Position numbers and translations under genes: made by a program
In this document: one piece after another, positions 45,451 through 53,420 of the stretch
How positions within the stretch are numbered: position 1 is the first letter of the stretch
How the letters are laid out: the number at the start of each line of letters is the position of its first letter
Assembly: GCF_021278025.1 (NCBI RefSeq)
Contig: NZ_JAIBHJ010000010.1
Location: 1-53,420 of the forward strand
DNA length: 53,420 nt
DNA from: Motilimonas sp. E26
GTDB taxonomy: Bacteria; Pseudomonadota; Gammaproteobacteria; Enterobacterales; CBDFNC01
Direction: 5' to 3'
Notes under the pieces: model-generated
What the model was told of the DNA's origin: nothing
Seen by the model: only the letters and a program-made list of their open reading frames with translations
The model's database searches: none

Positions 45451-46104
45451 TTATTGCGGCATGATTTCGCTAAAGTGGCTAATGGCTTGATGGCGATGAA
45501 AGGTCTTTTTCCCTAACTGGGAGTCGGGTAAATCAATAGCGATTAAATGTTTGATGCCAAAGGTTTTAGCGGCATCTAAAATCAGCTCATTATCGTCAAT
45601 AAATAGGGTGCGGGCAGGATCAAAACCGATACGCTGCTGCACTTTATGCCAGAGTTGTTGCTCTTCTTTTGGTTGGCCATATTCATGTGTTGAAATGCAA
45701 GAGTCAAAAAATGCCACTAGCCCAGTGTATTCATTTTTAAGGCGTACACCTTCCGGGTGCGCATTGGTTAATATATGACGCGCCTTATTGGCCTTAATGA
45801 GTTGCTTGAGAAACAGTTGCGCATCTTGTCGCCAGTTGATTTTATCGGCCACTTGGTGTTGCAGTTGGTAAATATCAAGCTCTAAGGTTTGGGTCCAAAA
45901 GTCGTAACAATACCAATGCATGCTATCGGCAACGTCTTGGTATTTTTGTGCCATGATTTGTTTTGCTTGCGGCAGTGAAATTTGCTGGTGATCGGCATAC
46001 GCTTGCGGAACAATATGATTCCAAAGTTGATTATCATAGTGTAAATCCAACAAGGTGCCGTCCATATCCAGTAGTACTGTGTCTATCTCTTGCCAGTTGA
46101 GCAT
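45451..46104 (-). CDS. yrfG: GMP/IMP nucleotidase YrfG (HAD family)
   Basis: 217 residues. The HAD motif I LLDMDGTLLDLHYDNQLW, typical of YrfG, motif II LTNAHPEG and motif IV FIDDNELILDAAKTFG are all present. It hydrolyses purine monophosphates. AAGGA precedes the ATG. Divergent from nudE, as in many gammaproteobacteria. Confidence 0.88.
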   Translation of the reverse strand: MLNWQEIDTVLLDMDGTLLDLHYDNQLWNHIVPQAYADHQQISLPQAKQIMAQKYQDVADSMHWYCYDFWTQTLELDIYQLQHQVADKINWRQDAQLFLKQLIKANKARHILTNAHPEGVRLKNEYTGLVAFFDSCISTHEYGQPKEEQQLWHKVQQRIGFDPARTLFIDDNELILDAAKTFGIKHLIAIDLPDSQLGKKTFHRHQAISHFSEIMPQ

Positions 46105-46183
46105 GGTGTTCCTTATAAATATCTGATATTAATGTTCTAGTATGGACAGCAGTGTAACTTTTCTTTTTCTAACAGGCGAGAAG

Positions 46184-46753
46184 ATGGCTAAATCGGCAGA
46201 AAAACCTAAGATTATCAATGCAGAGATTGTTGCGAAAAGTCGCTTTTTTAAGGTGGAAGCATTGGATTTATGCTTTAGTAATGGCGAGCAACGTCGTTAC
46301 GAACGCATGAAAAGCAACGGACGCGGTGCAGTGATGATGGTGCCTATCTACAACAATGAAAGCCTGATTTTGGTGCGAGAATATGCTGCTGGAACCCATA
46401 GTTATGAACTCGGGTTCCCCAAAGGTTTAATTGATGAAGGCGAGCAAGCAGTGGCTGCAGCGAATCGCGAGCTAATGGAAGAAGCGGGCTTTGGTGCGAA
46501 ACAATTCTATCCACTTAAATCACTGCAACTTGCGCCGGCCTATTTTGCTAATGCGATGTCCGTTTTTATTGCCGATGATTTATATCCACAAACATTGGCT
46601 GGCGATGAGCCCGAGCCACTAGAAGTGGTGTACTGGCCGATTAAAGATGCATTGCAGTTATTAAATGAGCCAGACTTTAACGAGGCGCGCAGTGTTTGCG
46701 CACTGATGCTGGCATTAAAGTGGCTAGAAACTGACCCTAGGCTCAGTGCTTAA
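46184..46753 (+). CDS. nudE: ADP compounds hydrolase NudE
   Basis: 189 residues from ATG 46184 (MAKSAEKPKI); the frame to 46142 is hydrophobic and unlike NudE. The Nudix box GLIDEGEQAVAAANRELMEEAGF (Gx5Ex7REUxEExGU) is complete. It cleaves NADH, ADP-ribose and Ap3A-type substrates. cysQ follows after 24 bases, probably as one transcript. Confidence 0.9.
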   Translation: MAKSAEKPKIINAEIVAKSRFFKVEALDLCFSNGEQRRYERMKSNGRGAVMMVPIYNNESLILVREYAAGTHSYELGFPKGLIDEGEQAVAAANRELMEEAGFGAKQFYPLKSLQLAPAYFANAMSVFIADDLYPQTLAGDEPEPLEVVYWPIKDALQLLNEPDFNEARSVCALMLALKWLETDPRLSA

Positions 46754-46777
46754 TTATCACCTCGTTCAGGAGTGAAT

Positions 46778-47584
46778 ATGCAACCAATAGATTATTTAGA
46801 TTCCGCTTGTCAATTTGCCCGCGAAGCAGGGGCGATTATCAAGCAAATTTATGATTCAAAAGACTATGAAGCTTGCACTAAGGGAGATGATACCCCCGTT
46901 ACCAGTGCGGATATCGCTGCACATCAATATCTGGTAAAAGCATTTCATGAACTGACGCCTGAGATCCCGATGTTGTCAGAAGAGGCTGCCGATATTCCAC
47001 TAGCCAGAAGATCAAATTGGTCGACTTATTGGCTGGTTGATCCCCTTGATGGTACCCAAGAGTTTATTTCTCGCAGCGGGGATTTTGCCACCATTATCGC
47101 CTTAGTACATGAAAATAAGCCGGTGCTTGGAGTGATTTATGCTCCGATAGCGGACGTATGTTATTACGCCGTGAGTGGTCATGGTGCGTTTAAACAAGTG
47201 GCCGATCAAGCGCCAGTGGCTATTTCTAGCATGCAATATGACGTACAAACCAAGCAACTTAATGTTGCAGTCAGTAAAGTGCAGTCCCTTTCTAAAATTT
47301 CTAATTTACTGGCGCCTGACTATAACTACAACATGATCCCATTAGGCTCAAGCTCACTGAAAAGCTGCCTAGTAGCGGAAGGTAGTGCTGATTGTTACGT
47401 GCGAGTGGGGCCTACAGGTGAATGGGATACGGCGGGGGCCCAATGTATTGTTGAAGAAGCGGGTGGCAAAATTCAAAGCTTAAAATTAGAAGCGTTAAGT
47501 TACAACGAACGTGAAAGCTTAGAAAACCCTAACTTTATTGTGGTTGGTGATAATCAACTGCCTTGGCAGCGTATTATTCTGTAA
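46778..47584 (+). CDS. cysQ: 3'(2'),5'-bisphosphate nucleotidase CysQ
   Basis: 268 residues from ATG 46778 (AGGAG five bases upstream; the GTG at 46772 overlaps it). It removes the 3' phosphate from PAP, a by-product of sulphate assimilation. Metal motifs of the inositol-monophosphatase fold: SEEA, WLVDPLDGTQEFISR and WDTAGAQCIVEEAGG. Dispersed repeat copy B begins six bases after the stop. Confidence 0.92.
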   Translation: MQPIDYLDSACQFAREAGAIIKQIYDSKDYEACTKGDDTPVTSADIAAHQYLVKAFHELTPEIPMLSEEAADIPLARRSNWSTYWLVDPLDGTQEFISRSGDFATIIALVHENKPVLGVIYAPIADVCYYAVSGHGAFKQVADQAPVAISSMQYDVQTKQLNVAVSKVQSLSKISNLLAPDYNYNMIPLGSSSLKSCLVAEGSADCYVRVGPTGEWDTAGAQCIVEEAGGKIQSLKLEALSYNERESLENPNFIVVGDNQLPWQRIIL

Positions 47585-47589
47585 CTAAT

Positions 47590-47736
47590 CCGAATCTGGA
47601 TAAGCGAAATAGTATGCATTCCTGCAAAAACGCAGTAAATAGTCCCTATTCGCTTTACGTTTTCATCCCTGAAAAAGAAATTTTGCCCTAAAACATACTT
47701 TATCTGGCTACGATAGGATTCAGCAAAACTAAGGTT
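47590..47736. repeat. Dispersed structured repeat, copy B
   Basis: About 147 bp, homologous to 44189-44308 with about 27 extra bases in the middle (near 47672-47700). GCGAAATAG can pair with CTATTCGC, and TGC-GCA lies within the loop. Ends in AACTAAGGTT just before the cysQ terminator. Confidence 0.75.
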
Positions 47737-47753
47737 AACTATTCTTGACCATG

Positions 47754-47787
47754 AAAAAAGCCTTCAGTGTCAATCTGAAGGCTTTTT
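47754..47787. terminator. Bidirectional intrinsic terminator
   Basis: AAAAAA, GCCTTCAG, loop TGTCAAT, CTGAAGGC, TTTTT, between convergent cysQ and the zinc-finger gene. Confidence 0.92.
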
Positions 47788-47811
47788 AAATTTAAACTAG
47801 AAGATAGTTGG

Positions 47812-48357
47812 TTAGACCTTGTAAGGATCGTCCGCAACCAAATAAGCTAACATTTCAGCTTTGTGCTCTGAGTCTTTTAGCCACGCTTTAACTTGTTGTA
47901 GCTTTTCATAATCAGCGTCACCAAAACGATTTTCATATTGCGCTTTTAGCACATCAGCGGTTTTTTCTAGGCGAATATTACGCTGCCACGGGTCGGTGAA
48001 AATCTTGTTGAGTTGGTTACTCAGACCAGACTTAACTAACAGTTCCCACTCGCCCTTATCTAGCCAAATGCCATTAACTGCAACACTTAAATCTACTTTA
48101 TGCTGATGCTCGCTCGACATGCGGTATTTGCGCATTAAGCGGCCTGTAATTGGACAGATAATCGCCTTAGTGGTTTCACTTGGTTCAATATCGGTAATAT
48201 CCGTTTCTTTTAGTGGCTCTGGGTTTGTTTCTTTCCAACGCAAGTAGTCGGCTAAGTAGAAAAAGTGGCCACCGCAATGATCACAAGTTAAAGAAGGCAG
48301 TAGCTGGGCTAGGTTTCCTTGGTGTAATTTACCGGTTTCACAGCTGGTACATTGCAT
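47812..48357 (-). CDS. TFIIB-type zinc-finger domain protein
   Basis: 181 residues from ATG 48357 (MQCTSCETGKL, AAGGAG upstream). Two CxxC pairs (Cys3/6 and CDHCGGHFF at about 26-34) form a zf-TFIIB-like ribbon. A further CPITGRLMRKYR and VDLSVAVNGIWLDKGEWELL repeat the family pattern, in which a WLDxGE motif follows. The C-terminus is helical. Function unknown, cytoplasmic. The 48408 start would add 17 residues without a site. Confidence 0.8.
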   Translation of the reverse strand: MQCTSCETGKLHQGNLAQLLPSLTCDHCGGHFFYLADYLRWKETNPEPLKETDITDIEPSETTKAIICPITGRLMRKYRMSSEHQHKVDLSVAVNGIWLDKGEWELLVKSGLSNQLNKIFTDPWQRNIRLEKTADVLKAQYENRFGDADYEKLQQVKAWLKDSEHKAEMLAYLVADDPYKV

Positions 48358-48424
48358 TAAAATCGACTCCTTAAAGATGATGTCGCTATTATAAAGGTGA
48401 AGGCGCAACTGAACAGTGCTAAAT

Positions 48425-48456
48425 AAAAAAAAGGTGAAGTAGATACTTCACCTTTT
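48425..48456 (-). terminator. Intrinsic terminator of the NSS transporter gene
   Basis: On the minus strand AAAAGGTGAAGT, loop ATCT, ACTTCACCTT and a long T-run (complement of the A-run at 48425-48432). Nine or more pairs, 30 bases after the stop. Confidence 0.9.
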
Positions 48457-48483
48457 AATCATCACAGCTAGGTTGCTTTGCGA

Positions 48484-49836
48484 TTAAGCGGTAATCGAGC
48501 GTATCACCAATAAGCCCACTAATATCGGGCAGACAAACTTAACGTAAGCCGGCCAAATTTTCCAAAACAGGCTGTTTTCAATGTTGTCATCACCTTGTCT
48601 AATTTCAGCTAACACCTTATTTCGGTGCCAGACCCAACCAGCAAAAATACACACGGCTAAGCTGGCAAGGGGCTGAGCATACTGAGTTGAAATTTGAATG
48701 ATGAGTTCAAATAACATATCAAAGTTAAAAACAATCAAGTTACTAAAGCTAATCGCCGTTAAGCCCACTATCCATACCGCTTTACTGCGGTCAATGCGGG
48801 TTAGCTCGCACACAAAAGCCACTGGCGTTTCTAGCATCGCGATAGAGGAAGTCAGTGCCGCAATCACTAATAGAAAGAAAAAGCCGGTGCTAACGATATA
48901 TTTTGCTGAGCCCATGGTGTCAAACAAAGCAGGTAACACTTTAAAAACTAAGTTGCTACTAGCGATGAGATCGCCATTGGCATCAAAAATTTCCACCCCT
49001 TGACTCATGGCAACATACATCGCGGGTACAATCAATAAACCAGCTAGGAAAGCTACGCCAGTGTCTACTAAGGTAACTTGTGCCGCTAGCTTAGGCACGC
49101 TGTCTTGTTTACTTAAATAAGAGCCATATACCATCATGGCGCCAGAGCCTAATGAAAGAGAGAAGAAGGTTTGACCGAGTGCATTAGCCAGTAAAGTGGC
49201 GTCAAACACTTGACTGAAGTCAGGTAGCAAATACGCCTTAAGGCCTTCCATTGCTCCGTTTTGGGTCATCATATACATGGCACTGGCTATTAATAATAAA
49301 AATAGCAGCGGCATTAAACGGGTTGACCACTTTTCAATGCCATCTTTGATGCCTTTTTTCACCACTAAAATGGTAATAAGGCCAAACAAGGTGGTAAACA
49401 CTAAATTACGAGACAGTGAAAAGTCTGTAAGCCAAACGCTTTTTCCTCTATCTCCTGCTAATTCCACGACTGGCGCTAAGGTAAAACTGATAAACCAGCC
49501 GGAAATAATACTGTAAAAAGTGAAAATTAAGGTCACCACGAGAATTGATACTATTCCCGCTGTTGCGCCAATATGGCGAGTAAGGGGCGAGCTTGCCACA
49601 CTTTGCATCGACTTCATTGGGTTAGCTTGGCCGGCGCGACCGATGAGTAATTCAGCCACTAACATGGGGTAACCAAGCATAAAAATCAGCACAAGATAGA
49701 CCAGTAAAAATGCGCCACCACCATTACTGGCCGCTTGAGTAGGGAAGCCCCAAATATTACCTACGCCGACAGCACAGCCTGCTGCCGCTAATACGAACCC
49801 CAGCCGAGAGCTGAATTGTCCTCTGGTTTGTGCCAT
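48484..49836 (-). CDS. Sodium-dependent transporter, NSS family
   Basis: 450 residues, about 11-12 membrane spans. The N-terminus FSSRLGFVLAAAGCAVGVGNIWGFP is the NSS/SNF signature holding sodium and substrate sites; NGGGAFLLVYLVLIFMLGYPMLVAELLIGR follows. Such LeuT-fold proteins bring in amino acids with sodium; the substrate cannot be told. A single-gene unit with its own terminator. Confidence 0.88.
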   Translation of the reverse strand: MAQTRGQFSSRLGFVLAAAGCAVGVGNIWGFPTQAASNGGGAFLLVYLVLIFMLGYPMLVAELLIGRAGQANPMKSMQSVASSPLTRHIGATAGIVSILVVTLIFTFYSIISGWFISFTLAPVVELAGDRGKSVWLTDFSLSRNLVFTTLFGLITILVVKKGIKDGIEKWSTRLMPLLFLLLIASAMYMMTQNGAMEGLKAYLLPDFSQVFDATLLANALGQTFFSLSLGSGAMMVYGSYLSKQDSVPKLAAQVTLVDTGVAFLAGLLIVPAMYVAMSQGVEIFDANGDLIASSNLVFKVLPALFDTMGSAKYIVSTGFFFLLVIAALTSSIAMLETPVAFVCELTRIDRSKAVWIVGLTAISFSNLIVFNFDMLFELIIQISTQYAQPLASLAVCIFAGWVWHRNKVLAEIRQGDDNIENSLFWKIWPAYVKFVCPILVGLLVIRSITA

Positions 49837-50151
49837 TTTTATCCTCTATTTAATGTTGTGTATGTGCGCTTTTTATAATTGTCGATGGGCGTTGCGAGGT
49901 GTAACGCCTTAGCTTCGGCTGTTAAACAGATTATCTACTTAATCAGATCAGCATACAGCGTCACCTAAAAATTGAGCCTAGTGTGACGTGAACGCGAAGG
50001 TTGTCAAATCTAATCCACAAAAAATGTGAACATTAAAGAGTGAATACTTGTTTTTTTGTTTTTCTTTAGCTTGTTGTACTGTTGATTTTACATTGTTTGA
50101 TGCTTTTGTTTGTCAGGGCCACTTTAGCCCTGACTTTAGGCTGTTGTCTAA
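49837..50151. other. Intergenic region with a hairpin after the RND gene
   Basis: No gene seen. GTCAGGGC (50112-50119), loop CACTTTA, GCCCTGAC (50127-50134) is a perfect eight-pair stem 18 bases past the RND stop, but without a T-run on the minus strand. The part next to the transporter must hold its promoter. Confidence 0.5.
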
Positions 50152-53100
50152 CTAAGTAGGCTGAGGTGCAAGTACTGCTTTGGCGTTTGAGTTTCCGCGT
50201 AGCAGTAGAAAGCCCGCTGGCACGAAATAGAACGAAACCAATGTTGTTAGCGCGGTGCCGCCCGCAATTGCTATGGCAAAAGGTGGCCAAAAACCGCCGC
50301 CCGCTAATATTAGGGGTAAAAAGCCGCCGACCGTAGTAATAGTGGTAGAGGTTATATGACGGGTGCAACTCATTACGCAGGCTAATGCTGCCTCTTTGTT
50401 GCCAGCCATGGCATAGGGATTTGATTTCAGCTCCGCCAATATAACGATCGCCGCATTAATTGCTAAGCCAATTAAGCCGAGTAAGCCAATAATAACGGTA
50501 AAGCCAAATGGAAATTGACCTAAGTAAACACTCAACAGACCTAAGCCTGCTGCTTGTACCGCTGTTAGCATTATAAGTAAGCTTAAGCGAAACGAGTTAA
50601 ACGAGAGCACCACCACAGTAACCAGCAGGGTCATCACTAAACCTAAGCTAGCTAATAGGTTACCCACGGCGTCATTACGTTTAGCTGACTCGCCGCCAAA
50701 CTCTAAGCGATAACCTGATGGTAAAGTGAATTGGCTCTGTTCCAGCTTTTGTTTGAGCTGAGAGAGGACACTTGCTGGTAAAACCCCCTGTGTTAAGTAA
50801 GCTTCGATCACATTGACTCGCTCACCATCTCGTCTTGGAATGGCTCCTCGACTGGGGGCTAATTCAAATTCTGAGATTCCTGACAGTGGGATCATGCCTT
50901 GTTGGTTAGAAGTGACATTAAGAGAATTTAAATCAGATAACTCTTGCCTAGCATCGGGCGCAATGCGGATCCGAATAGGAATTGATTCCGTTGACTCGAT
51001 AACACGGCTGCCTATTTTACCTTGGGTTGTACTTTCTAACTGATCGGCTATTTCGGTTAAGCCCAAGCCCATTACTCGGCTGGCCTCTTCGTTGACGTTT
51101 AGCCACACCTTAGGCGTTCCTGCTAGTAAGGTGCCACGGGTATGTAGCACATCGGGAATAGTGAATAACAGAGCCCGAACTTCATCACCTAGCGTTTTTA
51201 ACTGATCTAAATTTTGACCGTATAAACGCACCTCAATGGGGGCGTTAAATGGCGGGCCTTGCTCGAGTTGACGTACCAGAATTTGCGCTTCGGGTACCGC
51301 TTTATCTAGCTCAGCTTGTAGCTCATGTATCAAGCGATTAGCGGTGCTAAAGTGATCCGCTGTGATCATGGCTTGGGCATAATTTTGTGCGCCTTGCTGG
51401 CGCATTAACAAGTTGTAATAAAAGGTGGGAGCATTGTTACCAATAAACCAATGAACAGACTCAATACCTTGGTATTTTGCAAGTATTTCATCTACTTCTG
51501 CGGTAACAGCACGGGTACGTTCGATGCTGGTTTGCGGCGCAAGGAACATTTCAATATGAAACATATCGCGATCTGATGGTGGAAAGAATTGCTCCGTTAA
51601 TTGCCCTGCACCGTAAAAGCCGCTAACAGGGACCAAAAACACCAAGATCACACTGAGTTTCGGGTAGTTAAGTGAAAGGCGAACAGTTTTCTTAAATAGA
51701 TTCGCTAGTGACGGTAGCTGAATACCATTTTGATACCAGCGATGATTCGCCTCTTTTTGGCGTAGAAAGCGCCCCGCGATACTGGCTAAAATAGTATGGG
51801 AAATAAGGTATGAGCCGATCAATGAAAAGATCACACTTAAGGCAATACCACCAACAAATTCTCCAGCGGGTCCGGGCATTAAAATAATTGGCATAAAAGC
51901 CAAAATAGTGGTCAAAGTGGAGCCAAGTAGCGGCAGCCATAAATGTTTTAATGAGCGTTGCACCGCAAACAGAGCAGACATGCCCTGATGTCGTTTTTGT
52001 CCAATGGAGTCAACCATGACAATGGCGTTGTCAACCATTATCCCTAAGGCGACGACCAGCCCTGTCACCGACATTTGGTGAATGGGCAGGCCAAAATACT
52101 TCATGCAACTTAATGTGAATAACACAGTGATAGGTAGCGATAGCGCCACGATTAAGGCCGAACGCCAGCCTAATGTGAGTAATAACACTACCGATATAAT
52201 GGCAAAACCAAATAACACGTTGCCCATTAACTCAGACAAGCGGGTTTGGGTGTAGTCATTTTGGTCGAAGATAACCTGACTAAGAATATTGCTTGGTAGC
52301 TGCTGACTAAATTCGTTTAGGCTACGGTCTAATGAGGCTGACCAAGTATCAATGCGCAAATCTGGCAGCATACGAGCTGACACCACAATACCTTGCTGAC
52401 CATTGATAATAGCGAGACTGCTTTCGGGGGTTTTAATGCTACGTTTAACTTCTGCCAGATCGCCAACTCGATAAACAAAGCCTTTGCTATCACTGAGTAA
52501 GGGAATTTGCCGGATCCGCTCTAACGAGTCCAGCTCGCCCCTAAGCTCCAGTTGCATGGTATTGTCATTATTGTGTAATTCACCAGCGGATACCTTGGCA
52601 TCGGCCGTATTGATTAGCTGGGCGACTTGCGCGCCAGTGAGTCTAAGAGCGGAAGCAGCATTTAAATCAAGTTCAACAAGAATTTCTTCTTCTGGCGCCC
52701 CTTGTACCTCAACAAAGTCAGTGCCAGGTATTAAGCGCAAGCGATTTTGTAACTCGCGGCCATAGCGGCCTAATATAGCCAAGTCGGGCTGAGTGCCGCC
52801 TTGCCAAGTGAGAGCGATGATTCGGGTAAATGCATAGCCGCGATCATCATCTAATTGTGGCACTGAACTGCCTGGCGGTAATTCTGGCGTAATATCACTT
52901 AATAAATCGCGGATCCTTGACCAAACGGGGGCTCCTTGCGTGATATGGTCTTTCAATTCCGCTTGGATCACTGAAATACCCGGACGAGAGGTTGAAGTCA
53001 GCACCTTGATTTCTGGGAGCTTACGAATTTTACTTTCTATTTTTTCACTGATCAGGGCTTCGACTCGCTCAGCCGATGCGCCGGGGAAGTGAGTAATAAC

Positions 53101-53232
53101 TGTTGCAAAACGATTAGATATTCTAGGGTCTTCCATTCGTGGCAAGGTGTGAATAGCACCGAGGCCAGATACGATTAACACCACTAATGCCAGAACCAGT
53201 AGACGGGTATTATGAACCAACATTTTGATCAT
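50152..53232 (-). CDS. RND-family efflux pump, inner-membrane subunit
   Basis: 1026 residues, the usual RND length. A first span at about 10-30, a periplasmic porter domain (MEDPRISNRFATVITHFPGASAERVE), spans 2-7 with GIMVDNAIVMVDSIGQ (proton-relay aspartates), a second porter domain, and spans 8-12 (GLLGLIGLAINAAIVILAEL; ITTVGGFLPLILAGGGFWPP). Works with a periplasmic adaptor and outer-membrane channel; the substrate is unknown. The adaptor gene should lie upstream, beyond the window edge. Its start ATGATCAAAATG lies inside copy 1 of a 95-bp tandem repeat. Confidence 0.9.
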   Translation of the reverse strand: MIKMLVHNTRLLVLALVVLIVSGLGAIHTLPRMEDPRISNRFATVITHFPGASAERVEALISEKIESKIRKLPEIKVLTSTSRPGISVIQAELKDHITQGAPVWSRIRDLLSDITPELPPGSSVPQLDDDRGYAFTRIIALTWQGGTQPDLAILGRYGRELQNRLRLIPGTDFVEVQGAPEEEILVELDLNAASALRLTGAQVAQLINTADAKVSAGELHNNDNTMQLELRGELDSLERIRQIPLLSDSKGFVYRVGDLAEVKRSIKTPESSLAIINGQQGIVVSARMLPDLRIDTWSASLDRSLNEFSQQLPSNILSQVIFDQNDYTQTRLSELMGNVLFGFAIISVVLLLTLGWRSALIVALSLPITVLFTLSCMKYFGLPIHQMSVTGLVVALGIMVDNAIVMVDSIGQKRHQGMSALFAVQRSLKHLWLPLLGSTLTTILAFMPIILMPGPAGEFVGGIALSVIFSLIGSYLISHTILASIAGRFLRQKEANHRWYQNGIQLPSLANLFKKTVRLSLNYPKLSVILVFLVPVSGFYGAGQLTEQFFPPSDRDMFHIEMFLAPQTSIERTRAVTAEVDEILAKYQGIESVHWFIGNNAPTFYYNLLMRQQGAQNYAQAMITADHFSTANRLIHELQAELDKAVPEAQILVRQLEQGPPFNAPIEVRLYGQNLDQLKTLGDEVRALLFTIPDVLHTRGTLLAGTPKVWLNVNEEASRVMGLGLTEIADQLESTTQGKIGSRVIESTESIPIRIRIAPDARQELSDLNSLNVTSNQQGMIPLSGISEFELAPSRGAIPRRDGERVNVIEAYLTQGVLPASVLSQLKQKLEQSQFTLPSGYRLEFGGESAKRNDAVGNLLASLGLVMTLLVTVVVLSFNSFRLSLLIMLTAVQAAGLGLLSVYLGQFPFGFTVIIGLLGLIGLAINAAIVILAELKSNPYAMAGNKEAALACVMSCTRHITSTTITTVGGFLPLILAGGGFWPPFAIAIAGGTALTTLVSFYFVPAGFLLLRGNSNAKAVLAPQPT

Positions 53233-53420
53233 CTTTGTAGCTCCAGTTGCTCCAGTCGCTGTCTTGTGTGGTGACTTGTTGCCCTGGCATTAGCTTGTGT
53301 GAAATGAACTAATATTATTTTGATCATCTTCGTAGCTCCAGTCGCTCCAGTCGCTGTCTTGTGTGGTGACTTGTTGCCCTGGCATTAGCTTGTGTGAAAT
53401 GAACTAATATTATTTTGATC
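53223..53420. repeat. 95-bp tandem duplication over the RND start region
   Basis: TTTTGATCATCTT starts at 53223 and 53318, and TTTTGATC again at 53413, giving a 95-bp period with two full copies and the beginning of a third at the edge. The copies differ by about two T/C changes (GTTGCTCC versus GTCGCTCC). On the minus strand each carries an open frame LMPGQQVTTQDSDWS, perhaps the end of the upstream adaptor protein, running into ATGATCAAAAT. As 95 is not a multiple of three, the copies are in different frames. Confidence 0.9.

Noticed and set aside
50066-50368. 100-codon minus-strand frame at the RND 3' end
   Set aside because: Out-of-frame shadow of the RND gene spanning its stop and the hairpin.

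Overview
The window looks like chromosome from a marine gammaproteobacterium of the Alteromonadales, close to Shewanella in gene order. The evidence is the conserved blocks gpmM-envC-yibQ, yibN-secB-gpsA, hslR-hslO-pckA next to a complete gspC-N operon, greB-tex, and nudE-yrfG. No organism-specific marker or tRNA/rRNA gene was seen, so the genus is an inference.

Layout. (1) 1-1924 is a graveyard of mobile DNA: an IS3-family element with intact OrfA and a gutted OrfB, then a truncated IS110-family transposase bounded by an 18-bp direct repeat. (2) 1925-6174 is AT-rich accessory DNA. It holds a cyclic-di-GMP-I (GEMM) riboswitch whose downstream region could mask the ribosome-binding site of a secreted parallel beta-helix protein, and a convergent CapK-like adenylate-forming enzyme. 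(3) 6175-9020 is manC-manB, the GDP-mannose supply pair typical of the edge of a polysaccharide locus. (4) 9046-16258 is a mixed region: a tandem array built on REP palindromes, an orphan beta-CASP nuclease, dusA, small envelope proteins, a RAYT transposase bracketed by REP elements, a PanZ-like acetyltransferase and a cysteine-cluster protein. (5) 16260-31285 is core genome (envC, gpmM, yibN, secB, gpsA, nfuA, comF, bioH, tex, greB, pckA, hslO, hslR). Inserted in it is an unusual pair: a 100-residue protein resembling only the ends of a flagellar rod protein, and an HExxH putative protease. (6) 31620-43061 is a complete type II secretion operon, gspC to gspN. (7) 43103-53420 holds rnz, a DKNYY protein, yrfG, nudE, cysQ, a zinc-finger protein, an NSS transporter and an RND pump, with a dispersed structured repeat in two copies and a 95-bp tandem duplication at the right edge.

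How the parts may work together. The riboswitch ties a secreted beta-helix protein to the motile/sessile switch, and the type II machine in the same window is a plausible exporter for it, although nothing in the sequence proves this. manC-manB and the CapK-like enzyme suggest that an exopolysaccharide locus stands or stood here. One RAYT gene with REP copies at five sites (9.1, 14.0, 14.6, 25.1 and 43.1 kb) makes a small self-contained repeat-mobilising system. The most notable oddities are the riboswitch arrangement, the REP/RAYT system with its 80-bp tandem amplification, an expanded 12-bp repeat inside the GspG leader peptide, and the 95-bp duplication over the start of the RND gene.
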